Positions 47,080 through 58,436 of a stretch of DNA of 64,000 nt are shown piece after piece. The DNA is taken from contig NW_027507056.1 of the NCBI RefSeq assembly GCF_052324685.1, positions 108,501 through 172,500 on the forward strand, written 5' to 3'. This DNA comes from Brachyhypopomus gauderio. Taxonomy: Eukaryota > Chordata > Actinopteri > Gymnotiformes > Hypopomidae. A model generated the notes under the pieces. That model searched no databases and was not told where the DNA came from. It saw only the letters and a list, made by a program, of their open reading frames with translations. Position 1 is the first letter of the stretch. Each line of letters starts with the position of its first letter. Position numbers and translations under genes: made by a program.

Positions 47080-49328
47080 CGGGGTAGGAAGGGGCTAGGA
47101 GGACGGGGGTTGCTGTGGGGGGGTCCTCGGGACCCCCTCGGGGCAGGGGTAGAGTCTTGGACCCCCACCCCAAAGTTGCCCCATCGGGTTAGGGTCTATA
47201 ATTTTAAAGTGTCTTACGCTAGTTTTTCCACTAGTGTCAAAGTGGTATGAGTGGGTTTCAATAGGGGCTTCGGTTCCTCCGGCGCCCCCTAGCGGGGGCC
47301 TTGGAAAGGGGCCCTGGGGGCCCTCCTTTGGGGCGTGGTTAAGCTCAGGGACCAGGATGGTTCCAAGTTCCATCCGGGTTAGGGTCCCTAACATGAAGGT
47401 GTCTTTCCCTTATTAGCAAAGTGGTATGAATGGAATCTAATGGAGATAGCGCCACCTAGCGGCAGGTTGAACTAAGGGGTTTAACTCGGGGTAGGAAGGG
47501 GCTAGGAGGACGGGGGTTGCTGTGGGGGGGTCCTCGGGACCCCCTCGGGGCAGGGGTAGAGTCTGGGACCCACACCTCAAAGTAGCCATATCAGGTTAGG
47601 GTCCGCATCGTCAAGGTGTCTCTAAGTCTTTTTTCCCTCCCATAGGTTTATATTGCCTTGTGTCCAAATTTCAAACGTCCGCCGCGCCCACGCCGTTCGA
47701 CCTAGGGCTCCGCGGCTCGGATATGTCCGTCGTGGCCGGAGACCGGTCGAGAATCTATAATTGGGTGGGGCTACGCCGTACGGTTGCCCCGCCCGAACCC
47801 CAAACGAGTCGCAGCTGACCTTTGTGACCCGGGCCTAAAAAAAAGCCCTTTTTTGGCTGCCGTTCGGCCCCCTTTTGGCGTAGGGGTACGAAACTCGGTG
47901 AGCCCCTTCAGGGCATGGCCCCGACCGACACTCTGTGGTTCGGCGCGTCTCGGCCCGACGGTCGGCCCGCAGCGCCCCCTGGCCTACTGCATTTTTTCCT
48001 CCATTAGGTCTACATTGCCTGCCATTCAAATTTTAAACGTCAGCCACGCCCAAGCCGTTCGACCCAGGGCTCTGCGGCTTCGATATGTCCGTCGTGGCTC
48101 GGTACCGAACGATAATCTATGATCGGGTGGGGCTACGCCGTACGGTTGCCCCGCCCGAACCCCGAACGTGTTGCGGTTGACCCTTGTGACCCGGGCCTAA
48201 AAAAAAGCACATTTTCAGCTGCCTTTCGGCCCCCTTTGCACGTAGGGGTATGAAACTCGGTGAGCCTCTTCAGGGCACGGTCCCGACCGACACTCTCCGA
48301 TTCGGTGCGTTTCGGCGCGGCGGTTGGCCCGCGGCCAACCCTAACCCTAGGTTGTTAGGCCTACATTGACTGGCATACGATTTTGAAACGCCAGCCACGC
48401 CCACGCCGTTCGACCCAGGGGTCCGCGGCTTCGATATGTCGGTCCTGGCGGGCGGCCCATCGAGAATCTATGATTCGGTGGCGCTGCGCCGCACGGTCGG
48501 CCGGCGGCAATCCTCAACGTGCGTTTTCTCTCTTCTAACACCCTCTAAGTCCCACAGGACATTTTTCGGCTTCGAAAAGTTGCTGGGTGCGCGCCCGTTC
48601 GAGCCGGGGGTCCGAAATTCGGTGGGCCCCATCGGGGTATAGCCCCGAACGACACTCTACGGTTCGGCGACGTTCGGCGCCGCGGTTGGCCCGCCGTGCG
48701 CCGTTTTTCACCACAGTAAGTGTCTATTGACTTGAATTGAAACTTTAAACGTTTGGCCACGCCCATGCCGTTGTTGCCAGGGGTCCGAGACTTCGATATG
48801 TCGGGCGCGGGGCGGGGGGGAAAGAGAATCTATAGTTTGGTGCGGCTGCATTCGGCGGTTGGACTTGGAGAGCCCTTCGAAATTTGAATTTTTCTTGCTA
48901 ACAGTGAGAAAAAATTAGCATCGGGTTAGTGTCTTCATCGTGTATTTGGACTCTCATATCACCAAAGTGTCTTTGAGTACTATTACGCCACATAGTGGCC
49001 GTTCGAAGTAAGGGGTATAACTCGGGGTAGGAAGGGGGTAGGACGACGGGGGTCGCTGCGGGGGGGTCCTCCCGACCCCCTCGGGGCAGCCCCAGAGTCT
49101 GGGACCCCCACCCCAAAGTTGCCCCATCGGGTTAGGGTCTATATTTTTAAAGTGTCTTACGCTAGTTTTTCCACTAGTGTCAAAGTGGTATGAATGGGTT
49201 TCAATGGGGCTTCGGTTCCTCTGGCGCCCCCTAGCGGGGGCCTTGGAAAGGGGCCCTGGGGGCCCTCCTTTGGGGCGTGGTTAAGCTCAGGGACCAGGAT
49301 GGTTCCAAGTTCCATCCGGGTTAGGGTC
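47080..49328 (+). repeat. 2.35-kb subtelomeric block, copy 2
   Basis: Second copy of the block at 44731-46979 with scattered single-base differences. The CpG-rich core is at about 47633-48909. Confidence 0.9.
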
Positions 49329-49860
49329 TTTATCATGAAGATGTCTTCAAAGACACCTATATGATATGGGATTTTAATGGGTGTGACGCCCCCTGGTGGA
49401 CATCCAACTCGGGGTCGTAACTCGGGCCCTGGGGGGGGTAGGACCATGGGGGTCGCTGTGCGGGGGTACGGTGCACCCCCTCGGGGCAGGGGAAGAGTCT
49501 TGGACCCATACCCCAAAGTTGCCCCATCGGGTTAGGGTCTATATTTTTTAAGTGTCTTACACTAGTTTTTCACTATTGTCAAAGTGGTATGAATGGGTTT
49601 CAATGGGCGGGGCTCCTTGTCTATTGCGCCCCCTGGTGGAGATCAAACTCGGGGTCATATCTCGGGCCCTGGGGGGGGTAGGACCACGGGGTTTGCTCTG
49701 CGGGGGTACAGTGCACCCCCTCAGGGCAGGGGTAGAGTCTGGTACCCCCACCCCAAAGTTGCCCCATCGGGTTAGGGTCTTTATCATGAAGGTGTCTTCA
49801 GAGACACTTTTATGATATTTGAATGGGATCCAATGGAGATGGCGCCACCTAGCGGAGGTC
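49329..49860 (+). repeat. Mosaic of ~240/217-bp G-rich modules
   Basis: Modules share GGGTTAGGGTC, a CAAAGTGGTATGAATGG-like box, a GCGCC-type CTCF-like motif and a G-run/C-run inverted repeat. They are ancestral-looking relatives of the 240-bp array further on. Confidence 0.7.
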
Positions 49861-51150
49861 CCACCGGGTCCCTGGGGGCCCTTTTTGGGGGCGTGGTCAA
49901 GCTTTGAGGCCCCTAGGTTAGGGTCCTTATCATGAAGGTGTCTTACACATAGCGGTGAAAGTGGTATCAGGTTGCGGGGCTAGGGTGCACCTTTTTGGGG
50001 GAAGATTTTTGACTCGGAGGGGTAGCTATGGAAGTCCGTTCAACCCCCGTTTTTTTTCTAAGTTCCAATTTTGGTTAGGGTCAATATCATGAAGGTGTCC
50101 TTCCCATAGCGGTGAAAGTGGTATCGGCTTGCGGGCCCAGGGTGCACCTTCTTGGGGGAACATTTTTGGCTCGGAGGGGGTGGGTATGGAAGTCCACCCA
50201 CCCTCTAGCGCCACCTAGGTCTGCCCAGTCTCGGGCTCACAACTCGGGCTAGGAAGGGGCCAGGACCATGGGGGTCACTGCCCGGGGGTATGGTGCACCC
50301 CCTCGGGGCAGCCCCAGAGTCTGGGACCCCCACCCCAAAGTTGCCCCATCGGGTTAGGATCTATATTTTTAAAGAGTCTCACACTAGTTTTTCACTATTG
50401 TCAAAGTGGTATGAATGGGTTTCAATGGGCGGGAGCTCCTGCACTATAGCGCCACCTAGGGCTGCCCAGTCTCGGGCTCACAACTCGGGCTAGGAAGGGG
50501 CTAGGACCATGGGGTTCACTGCCCGGGGGTCCTGGGGACCCACTCGGGGCAGCCCCAGAGTCTGGGACCCCCACCTCAAAGTCGACATCTCGGGTTAGGG
50601 TCTTGATCATGAAGGTGTCTTTAGGGACGTCTTCATGATATTTGAATGGGGGCCAATGGGGACTGCGCCACCTAGAGGACGTCACACCGGGCCCCTGGGG
50701 GCCCTTTTTGGGGGCGTGGTCAAGGTTCGAGGCCCCTAGGTTAGGGTCAATATCATGAAGGCGTCTTTCCCATAGCGGTGAAAGTGGTATCGGCTTGCGG
50801 GCCCAGGGTGCACCTTTTTGGGGGAAGATTTTTGACTCGGAGGGGTAGCTATGGAAGTCCGTTCAACCCCCGTTTTTTTTCTAAGTTCCAATTTTGGTTA
50901 GGGTCAATATCATGAAGGTGTCTTTCCCATAGCGGTGAAAGTGGTATCGGCTTGCGGGCCCAGGGTGCACCTTCTTGGGGGAACATTTTTGGCTTGGAGG
51001 GGGTGGGTATGGAAGTCCACCCACCCTCTAGCGCCACCTAGGTCTGCCCAGTCTCGGGCTCACAACTCGGGCTAGGAAGGGGCCACGACCATGGGGGTCA
51101 CTGCCCGGGGGTCCTGGGGACCCACTCGGGGCAGCCCCAGAGTCTCATAC
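49861..51150 (+). repeat. 823-bp tandem duplication
   Basis: Segments around 50026-50214 and 50849-51037 are nearly identical at 823-bp offset. Both contain CATAGCGGTGAAAGTGGTATC boxes, a T8 run near 50050/50873 and a CTAGCGCCACCTAGG site. Confidence 0.8.
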
Positions 51151-51160
51151 CCCCTCCCCA

Positions 51161-54100
51161 AAGTTGCCCCATCGGGTTAGGGTCTATATTTTTAAAGAGT
51201 CTTACACTAGTTATTCACTATTGTCAAAATGGTATGAATGGGTTTCAATGGGCGGGGCTCCTTGACTATTGCGCCCCCTGGTGGAGCTCAAACTTGGGGT
51301 CATAACTCGGGCCCTGGGGGGGGTACGACGACGGGGTTTGCTCTGCGGGGGTATGGTGCACCCCCTCGGGGCAGGGGTAGAGCCTCATACCCCCTCCCCA
51401 AAGTTGCCCCATCGGGTTAGGGTCTATATTTTTAAAGAGTCTTACACTAGTTTTTCACTATTGTCAAAGTGGTATGAATGGGTTTCAATGGGCGGGGCTC
51501 CTTGACTATTGCGCCCCCTGGTGGAGCTCAAACTTGGGGTCATAACTCGGGCCCTGGGGGGGGTACGACGACGGGGTTTACTCTGCGGGGGTATGGTGCA
51601 CCCCCTCGGGGCAGGGGTAGAGTCTCAGACCCCCTCCCCAAAGTTGCCCCATCGGGTTAGGGTCTATATTTTTTAAGAGTCTTACACTAGTTTTTCAATA
51701 TTGTCAAAGTGGTATGAATGGGTTTCAATGGGCGGGGCTCCTTGACTATTGCGCCCCCTGGTGGAGCTCAAACTTGGGGTCATAACTCGGGCCCTGGGGG
51801 GGGTACGACGACGGGGTTTGCTCTGCGGGGGTATGGTGCACCCCCTCGGGGCAGGGGTAGAGCCTCATACCCCCTCCCCAAAGTTGCCCCATTGGGTTAG
51901 GGTCTATATTTTTAAAGAGTCTTACACTAGTTTTTCACTATTGTCAAAGTGGTATGAATGGGTTTCAATGGGCGGGGCTCCTTGACTATTGCGCCCCCTG
52001 GTGGAGCTCAAACTTGGGGTCATAACTCGGGCCCTGGGGGGGGTACGACGACGGGGTTTACTCTGCGGGGGTATGGTGCACCCCCTCGGGGCAGGGGTAG
52101 AGTCTCAGACCCCCTCCCCAAAGTTGCCCCATCGTGTTAGGGTCTATATTTTTAAAGAGTCTTACACTAGTTTTTCAATATTGTCAAAGTGGTATGAATG
52201 GGTTTCAATGGGCGGGGCTCCTTGACTATTGCGCCCCCTTGTGGAGCTCAAACTTGGGGTCATAACTCGGGCCCTGGGGGGGGTACGACGACGGGGTTTG
52301 CTCTGCGGGGGTATGGTGCACCCCCTCGGGGCAGGGGTAGAGCCTCATACCCCCTCCCCAAAGTTGCCCCATCGGGTTAGGGTCTATATTTTTAAAGAGT
52401 CTTACACTAGTTTTTCACTATTGTCAAAGTGGTATGAATGGGTTTCAATGGGCGGGGCTCCTTGACTATTGCGCCCCCTGGTGGAGCTCAAACTTGGGGT
52501 CATAACTCGGGCCCTGGGGGGGGTACGACGACGGGGTTTACTCTGCTGGGGTATGGTGCACCCCCTCGGGGCAGGGGTAGAGTCTCAGACCCCCTCCCCA
52601 AAGTTGCCCCATCGGGTTAGGGTCTATATTTTTAAAGAGTCTTACACTAGTTTTTCACTATTGTCAAAGTGGTATGAATGGGTTTCAATGGGCGGGGCTC
52701 CTTGACTATTGCGCCCCCTGGTGGAGCTCAAACTTGGGGTCATAACTCGGGCCCTGGGGGGGGTATGACGACGGGGTTTACTCTGCGGGGGTATGGTGCA
52801 CCCCCTCGGGGCAGGGGTAGAGTCTCAGACCCCCTCCCCAAAGTTGCCCCATCGGGTTAGGGTCTATATTTTTTAAGAGTCTTACACTAGTTTTTCAATA
52901 TTGTCAAAGTGGTATGAATGGGTTTCAATGGGCGGGGCTCCTTGACTATTGCGCCCCCTGGTGGAGCTCAAACTTGGGGTCATAACTCGGGCCCTGGGGG
53001 GGGTACGACGACGGGGTTTGCTCTGCGGGGGTATGGTGCACCCCCTCGGGGCAGGGGTAGAGCCTCATACCCCCTCCCCAAAGTTGCCCCATCGGGTTAG
53101 GGTCTATATTTTTAAAGAGTCTTACACTAGTTTTTCACTATTGTCAAAGTGGTATGAATGGGTTTCAATGGGCGGGGCTCCTTGACTATTGCGCCCCCTG
53201 GTGGAGCTCAAACTTGGGGTCATAACTCGGGCCCTGGGGGGGGTACGACGACGGGGTTTACTCTGCGGGGGTATGGTGCACCCCCTCGGGGCAGGGGTAG
53301 AGTCTCAGACCCCCTCCCCAAAGTTGCCCCATCGGGTTAGGGTCTATATTTTTTAAGAGTCTTACACTAGTTTTTCAATATTGTCAAAGTGGTATGAATG
53401 GGTTTCAATGGGCGGGGCTCCTTGACTATTGCGCCCCCTGGTGGAGCTCAAACTTGGGGTCATAACTCGGGCCCTGGGGGGGGTACGACGACGGGGTTTG
53501 CTCTGCGGGGGTATGGTGCACCCCCTCGGGGCAGGGGTAGAGCCTCATACCCCCTCCCCAAAGTTGCCCCATCGGGTTAGGGTCTATATTTTTAAAGAGT
53601 CTTACACTAGTTTTTCACTATTGTCAAAGTGGTATGAATGGGTTTCAATGGGCGGGGCTCCTTGACTATTGCGCCCCCTGGTGGAGCTCAAACTTGGGGT
53701 CATAACTCGGGCCCTGGGGGGGGTACGACGACGGGGTTTACTCTGCGGGGGTATGGTGCACCCCCTCGGGGCAGGGGTAGAGTCTCAGACCCCCTCCCCA
53801 AAGTTGCCCCATCGGGTTAGGGTCTATATTTTTTAAGAGTCTTACACTAGTTTTTCAATATTGTCAAAGTGGTATGAATGGGTTTCAATGGGCGGGGCTC
53901 CTTGACTATTGCGCCCCCTGGTGGAGCTCAAACTTGGGGTCATAACTCGGGCCCTGGGGGGGGTACGACCACGGGGTTTGCTCTGCGGGGGTATGGTGCA
54001 CCCCCTCGGGGCAGGGGTAGAGCCTCATACCCCCTCCCCAAAGTTGCCCCATCGGGTTAGGGTCTATATTTTTAAAGAGTCTTACACTAGTTTTTCACTA

Positions 54101-55248
54101 TTGTCAAAGTGGTATGAATGGGTTTCAATGGGCGGGGCTCCTTGACTATTGCGCCCCCTGGTGGAGCTCAAACTTGGGGTCATAACTCGGGCCCTGGGGG
54201 GGGTACGACGACGGGGTTTACTCTGCGGGGGTATGGTGCACCCCCTCGGGGCAGGGGTAGAGTCTCAGACCCCCTCCCCAAAGTTGCCCCATCGGGTTAG
54301 GGTCTATATTTTTAAAGAGTCTTACACTAGTTTTTCACTATTGTCAAAGTGGTATGAATGGGTTTCAATGGGCGGGGCTCCTTGACTATTGCGCCCCCTT
54401 GTGGAGCTCAAACTTGGGGTCATAACTCGGGCCCTGGGGGGGTACGACGACGGGGTTTACTCTGCGGGGGTATGGTGCACCCCCTCGGGGCAGGGGTAGA
54501 GTCTCATACCCCCTCCCCAAAGTTGCCCCATCGGGTTAGGGTCTATATTTTTAAAGAGTCTTACACTAGTTTTTCACTATTGTCAAAGTGGTATGAATGG
54601 GTTTCAATGGGCGGGGCTCCTTGACTATTGCGCCCCCTGGTGGAGCTCAAACTTGGGGTCATAACTCGGGCCCTGGGGGGGGTACGACGACGGGGTTTAC
54701 TCTGCGGGGGTATGGTGCACCCCCTCGGGGCAGGGGTAGAGTCTCAGACCCCCTCCCCAAAGTTGCCCCATCGGGTTAGGGTCTATATTTTTAAAGAGTC
54801 TTACACTAGTTTTTCAATATTGTCAAAGTGGTATGAATGGGTTTCAATGGGCGGGGCTCCTTGACTATTGCGCCCCCTGGTGGAGCTCAAACTTGGGGTC
54901 ATAACTCGGGCCCTGGGGGGGGTACGACGATGGGGTTTACTCTGCGGGGGTATGGTGCACCCCCTCGGGGCAGGGGTAGAGTCTCAGACCCCCTCCCCAA
55001 AGTTGCCCCATCGGGTTAGGGTCTATATTTTTAAAGAGTCTTACACTAGTTTTTCAATATTGTCAAAGTGGTATGAATGGGTTTCAATGGGCGGGGCTCC
55101 TTGACTATTGCGCCCCCTGGTGGAGCTCAAACTTGGGGTCATAACTCGGGCCCTGGGGGGGGTACGACGACGGGGTTTGCTCTGCGGGGGTATGGTGCAC
55201 CCCCTCGGGGCAGGGGTAGAGCCTCATACCCCCACCCCAAAGTAGGCA
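51161..55248 (+). repeat. 240-bp tandem array, 17 copies
   Basis: Exact 240-bp period with one 239-bp step near 54440. Two subtypes, AGCCTCATAC and AGTCTCAGAC, mostly alternate, giving a 480-bp higher-order period that is broken near 52561-52801 and distally. Each copy has one GGGTTAGGGTC, one GC box and one CTCF consensus. The period is a multiple of 3, which creates recurrent 60- and 78-codon open frames that I do not consider genes. Confidence 0.95.
51271..55123 (-). promoter_or_regulatory. 17 regularly spaced CTCF consensus sites with adjacent GC boxes
   Basis: On the minus strand each unit reads CCACCAGGGGGCGC, a full match to CCASYAGRKGGCRS. Starts are 51271 and every 240 bp to 54391, then 54630, 54870 and 55110. 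The copies at 52231 and 54391 read CCACAAGGGGGCGC. A GC box GGGCGGGGC begins 21 bp upstream on the plus strand (51250 in the first copy). Confidence 0.65.
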
Positions 55249-55323
55249 TGTCGGGTTAGGGTCCATATTATCAAGGTGTCTTTCCATTATCAGCAAAGTG
55301 GTATGAATGGAATCTAATGGAGG

Positions 55324-55570
55324 TGACTAATAAGTGCCTAACAATGAACTAATAAACAATTAATAAGCTGATAATAGGCTAATAATAAACTAATAAGTGC
55401 CTAATAATTAACTAATAATTTAATAATAAGCTAATATTAGCCTAATAATGAACGAATAGATAATTAATAAGCTAATATTAGGCTATTAATGAACTAATAA
55501 GTGACTAATAATGAACCAATAAACAAATATTAGGCTAATAATAGGCTAATAAATTGCTAATAAGTCACTA
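55324..55570. repeat. AT-rich CTAATAATGAACTAATAAG-type repeat, first block
   Basis: Degenerate TAAT-rich tandem repeat between two G-rich arrays. It includes the palindromic GCTAATATTAGC-like motif. Confidence 0.85.
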
Positions 55571-55675
55571 ATAACTCAAGCTAGAAAGGGGTACATAAAC
55601 GGGGGTCATTGAGGGGGGGTCTGGTGGACCCCCTCAAGGCATGGGTAGAGTCTGGGACCCCCCACCCCAAAGTTG

Positions 55676-57060
55676 TGCCCCGGGTTAGGCTCGATATAAT
55701 CAAGGTGGTATATCCGTATTATGAAAGTGTCTTAGAGTCTCCTGTTAAGCCCTGGGGCACAACTCGGGGTCTGCCGACTGGGGTCACTAGGAGGCGGGCC
55801 CACCCCCTCGGGTAGGGGTAAAATCTGGTTCCCCGACCCCAAAGTTGTGCCCCGGGATAGGGTCGATATAATCAAGGTGGTATACCCGTATTATGAAAGT
55901 GTCTTAGGGTCTCCTGTTAAGGCCTGGGGCACAACTCGGGGTCTGCCGAGTGGGGTCACTAGGAGGCGGGCCCACCCCCTCGGGTAGGGGTAAAATCTGG
56001 TTCCCCGACCCCAAAGTTGTGCCCCGGGATAGGGTCGATATAATCAAGGTGGTATACCCGTATTATGAAAGTGTCTTAGGGTCTCCTGTTAAGGCCTGGG
56101 GCACAACTCGGGGTCTGCCGAGTGGGGTCACTAGGAGGCGGGCCCACCCCCTCGGGTAGGGGTAAAATCTGGTTCCCCGACCCCAAAGTTGTGCCCCGGG
56201 ATAGGGTCGATATAATCAAGGTGGTATATCCGTATTATGAAAGTGTCTTAGAGTCTCCTGTTAAGCCCTGGGGCACAACTCGGGGTCTGCCGAGTGGGGT
56301 CACTAGGAGGCGGGCCCACCCCCTCGGGTAGGGGTAAAATCTGGTTCCCCGACCCCAAAGTTGTGCCCCGGGATAGGGTCGATATAATCAAGGTGGTATA
56401 TCCGTATTATGAAAGTGTCTTAGAGTCTCCTGTTAAGCCCTGGGGCACAACTCGGGGTCTGCCGACTGGGGTCACTAGGAGGCGGGCCCACCCCCTCGGG
56501 TAGGGGTAAAATCTGGTTCCCCGACCCCAAAGTTGTGCCCCGGGATAGGGTCGATATAATCAAGGTGGTATACCCGTATTATGAAAGTGTCTTAGGGTCT
56601 CCTGTTAAGGCCTGGGGCACAACTCGGGGTCTGCCGAGTGGGGTCACTAGGAGGCGGGCCCACCCCCTCGGGTAGGGGTAAAATCTGGTTCCCCGACCCC
56701 AAAGTTGTGCCCCGGGATAGGGTCGATATAATCAAGGTGGTATACCCGTATTATGAAAGTGTCTTAGGGTCTCCTGTTAAGGCCTGGGGCACAACTCGGG
56801 GTCTGCCGAGTGGGGTCACTAGGAGGCGGGCCCACCCCCTCGGGTAGGGGTAAAATCTGGTTCCCCGACCCCAAAGTTGTGCCCCGGGATAGGGTCGATA
56901 TAATCAAGGTGGTATATCCGTATTATGAAAGTGTCTTAGAGTCTCCTGTTAAGCCCTGGGGCACAACTCGGGGTCTGCCGAGTGGGGTCACTAGGAGGCG
57001 GGCCCACCCCCTCGGGTAGGGGTAAAGTTCGGTTCCCTGACCCCAAAGTTGTGCCTCGGG
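55676..57060 (+). repeat. 172-bp tandem array, 8 copies
   Basis: Exact 172-bp period. Subtypes a (TATATCCG, TTAAGCCC) and b (TATACCCG, TTAAGGCC) run a-b-b-a-a-b-b-a, so the higher-order unit is four copies (688 bp) present twice. No CTCF-like motif found here. Recurrent 69-codon frames are repeat artefacts. Confidence 0.95.
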
Positions 57061-57128
57061 TTAGGCTCGATATCATTGAGGTGTCTTTCCATTATTAGCA
57101 AAGTGGTATGAATGGAATCAAATGGAGG

Positions 57129-57855
57129 TGACTAATAAGTGCCTAATAATGAATTAATAAATAATAATAAGCTAATAATAGGCTAATAATGAAATAATAA
57201 ATGATTAATAAGCTAATATTAGCCTAATAATGAACGAATAAGTCTCTAATAATGAACTAATAATTTATTAATAAGCTAATATTAGGCTAATAATGAACTA
57301 ATAAGTGTCTAATAATGAACTAATAATTTATTAATAAGCTAATATTAGGCTAATTGTGAACTAATAAGTGCCTAATAATTAACTAATAATTTAATAATAA
57401 GCTAATATTAGCCTAATAATGAACTAATAAGTCTCTAATAATGAACTAATAATTTATTAATAAGCTAATATTAGGCTAATAATGAAATAATAAGTGCCTA
57501 ATAATGAACTAATAATTTATTAATAATCTAATATGTGTCTAATAATGAACGAATAATTTAATAATAAGCTAATATTAGCCAAATAATGAACTAATAAGTC
57601 TCTAATAATGAACTAATAATTTATTAATAATCTAATATTAGGCTAATAATGAACTAATAAGTGTCTAATAATGAACTAATAATTTATTAATAATCTAATA
57701 TTAGGCTAATAATGAACTAATAAGTGCCTAATAATGAACTAATACTTTATTAATAAGCTAATATTAGCCTAATAATGAACTAATAAGTGCCTAATAATGA
57801 ACCAAATAAACTAATATTAGGCTAATAATATGCTAATAAATTGCTAATAAGTCAC
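57129..57855. repeat. AT-rich ~63-bp tandem repeat, second block
   Basis: Repeats of CTAATAATGAACTAATAA and TTATTAATAAGCTAATATTAGG with about 63-bp spacing (57275 to 57338, for example). Almost free of CpG, in sharp contrast to neighbours. Confidence 0.9.
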
Positions 57856-58015
57856 TAATAACTCATGTAAGAAAGGTGTTACATAGATGGGGGTTACTGC
57901 GGGGGGGTCCTCTGGACCCCCTCGGGGCAGGGGTAGAGTCTGGGACCCCCACCTCAAAATAGACATTTCAGGTTAGGGTCCATATCATCAATGTGTCTCA
58001 GACATCAATATGATA
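57856..58015 (+). repeat. Single G-rich module
   Basis: One module with GGGGGTCC-TCT-GGACCCCC and CAGGTTAGGGTCC, related to the modules at 58437-59098. Confidence 0.7.
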
Positions 58016-58023
58016 TGAATGCA

Positions 58024-58165
58024 AAAAGTGACTAATAGTGAGCTAATAAACCCATACTATTGAGCTAATAGTTGGATATCAAAGAACTAATAAGTGACTA
58101 ATAAGCTAATAATTGACTAATAATGAGTTGATAAGTGACTAAGTAGTTAATAAGTGACTAATGTA
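58024..58165. repeat. AT-rich repeat, third block
   Basis: CTAATAAGTGACTAATAAG-type sequence, more diverged than the first two blocks. Confidence 0.7.
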
Positions 58166-58436
58166 TAACCCTAAAAACCCACTTCTATGCTATTTCCATT
58201 CATACCACTTTGCTAATATCATTCGTACAGTTCATACCACTTTGATGATACTCAAATTGGTTCTTATGGATAACCCTAAAAACCCACTTTGGTGATACCA
58301 GTCATACCACTTTGATGATACGTGAATTGGTTGTTGTGGATAACCCTAAAAACCCACTTCTACGCTATTTCCATTCATACCACTTTGGTAATACCATTCA
58401 TACCATTCATACCACTTTGCTGATACATTCATACCA
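58166..58436 (-). repeat. Inverted fragments of the subtelomeric CAAAGTGG box
   Basis: CCATTCATACCACTTTG and shortened forms recur (near 58196, 58229, 58302, 58373, 58400). This is the reverse complement of the CAAAGTGGTATGAATGG box carried by the G-rich modules. TAACCCTAAAAACCCACTT also appears three times (58167, 58272, 58342). Confidence 0.75.

Larger units (their letters stand above)
44693..49855 (-). promoter_or_regulatory. Scattered CTCF-like motifs in subtelomeric modules
   Basis: Minus-strand matches to the CTCF core, seen on the plus strand as GCGCCMCCTAGCGG, GCGCCACATAGTGG or GCGCCCCCTGGTGG, start at 44693, 44932, 45099, 46636, 46875, 47042, 47282, 47449, 48985, 49224, 49386, 49626 and 49842 (46636, 48985 and 49386 begin A rather than G). 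Typical steps are 239-240 and 162-167 bp. Weaker relatives lie at 50208, 50449, 50665 and 51031. Confidence 0.55.

Noticed and set aside
51238-55296. Recurrent 60- and 78-codon frames in the 240-bp array
   Set aside because: 240 is divisible by 3, so any stop-free stretch recurs. Two overlapping frames are equally open and neither reads through the array.
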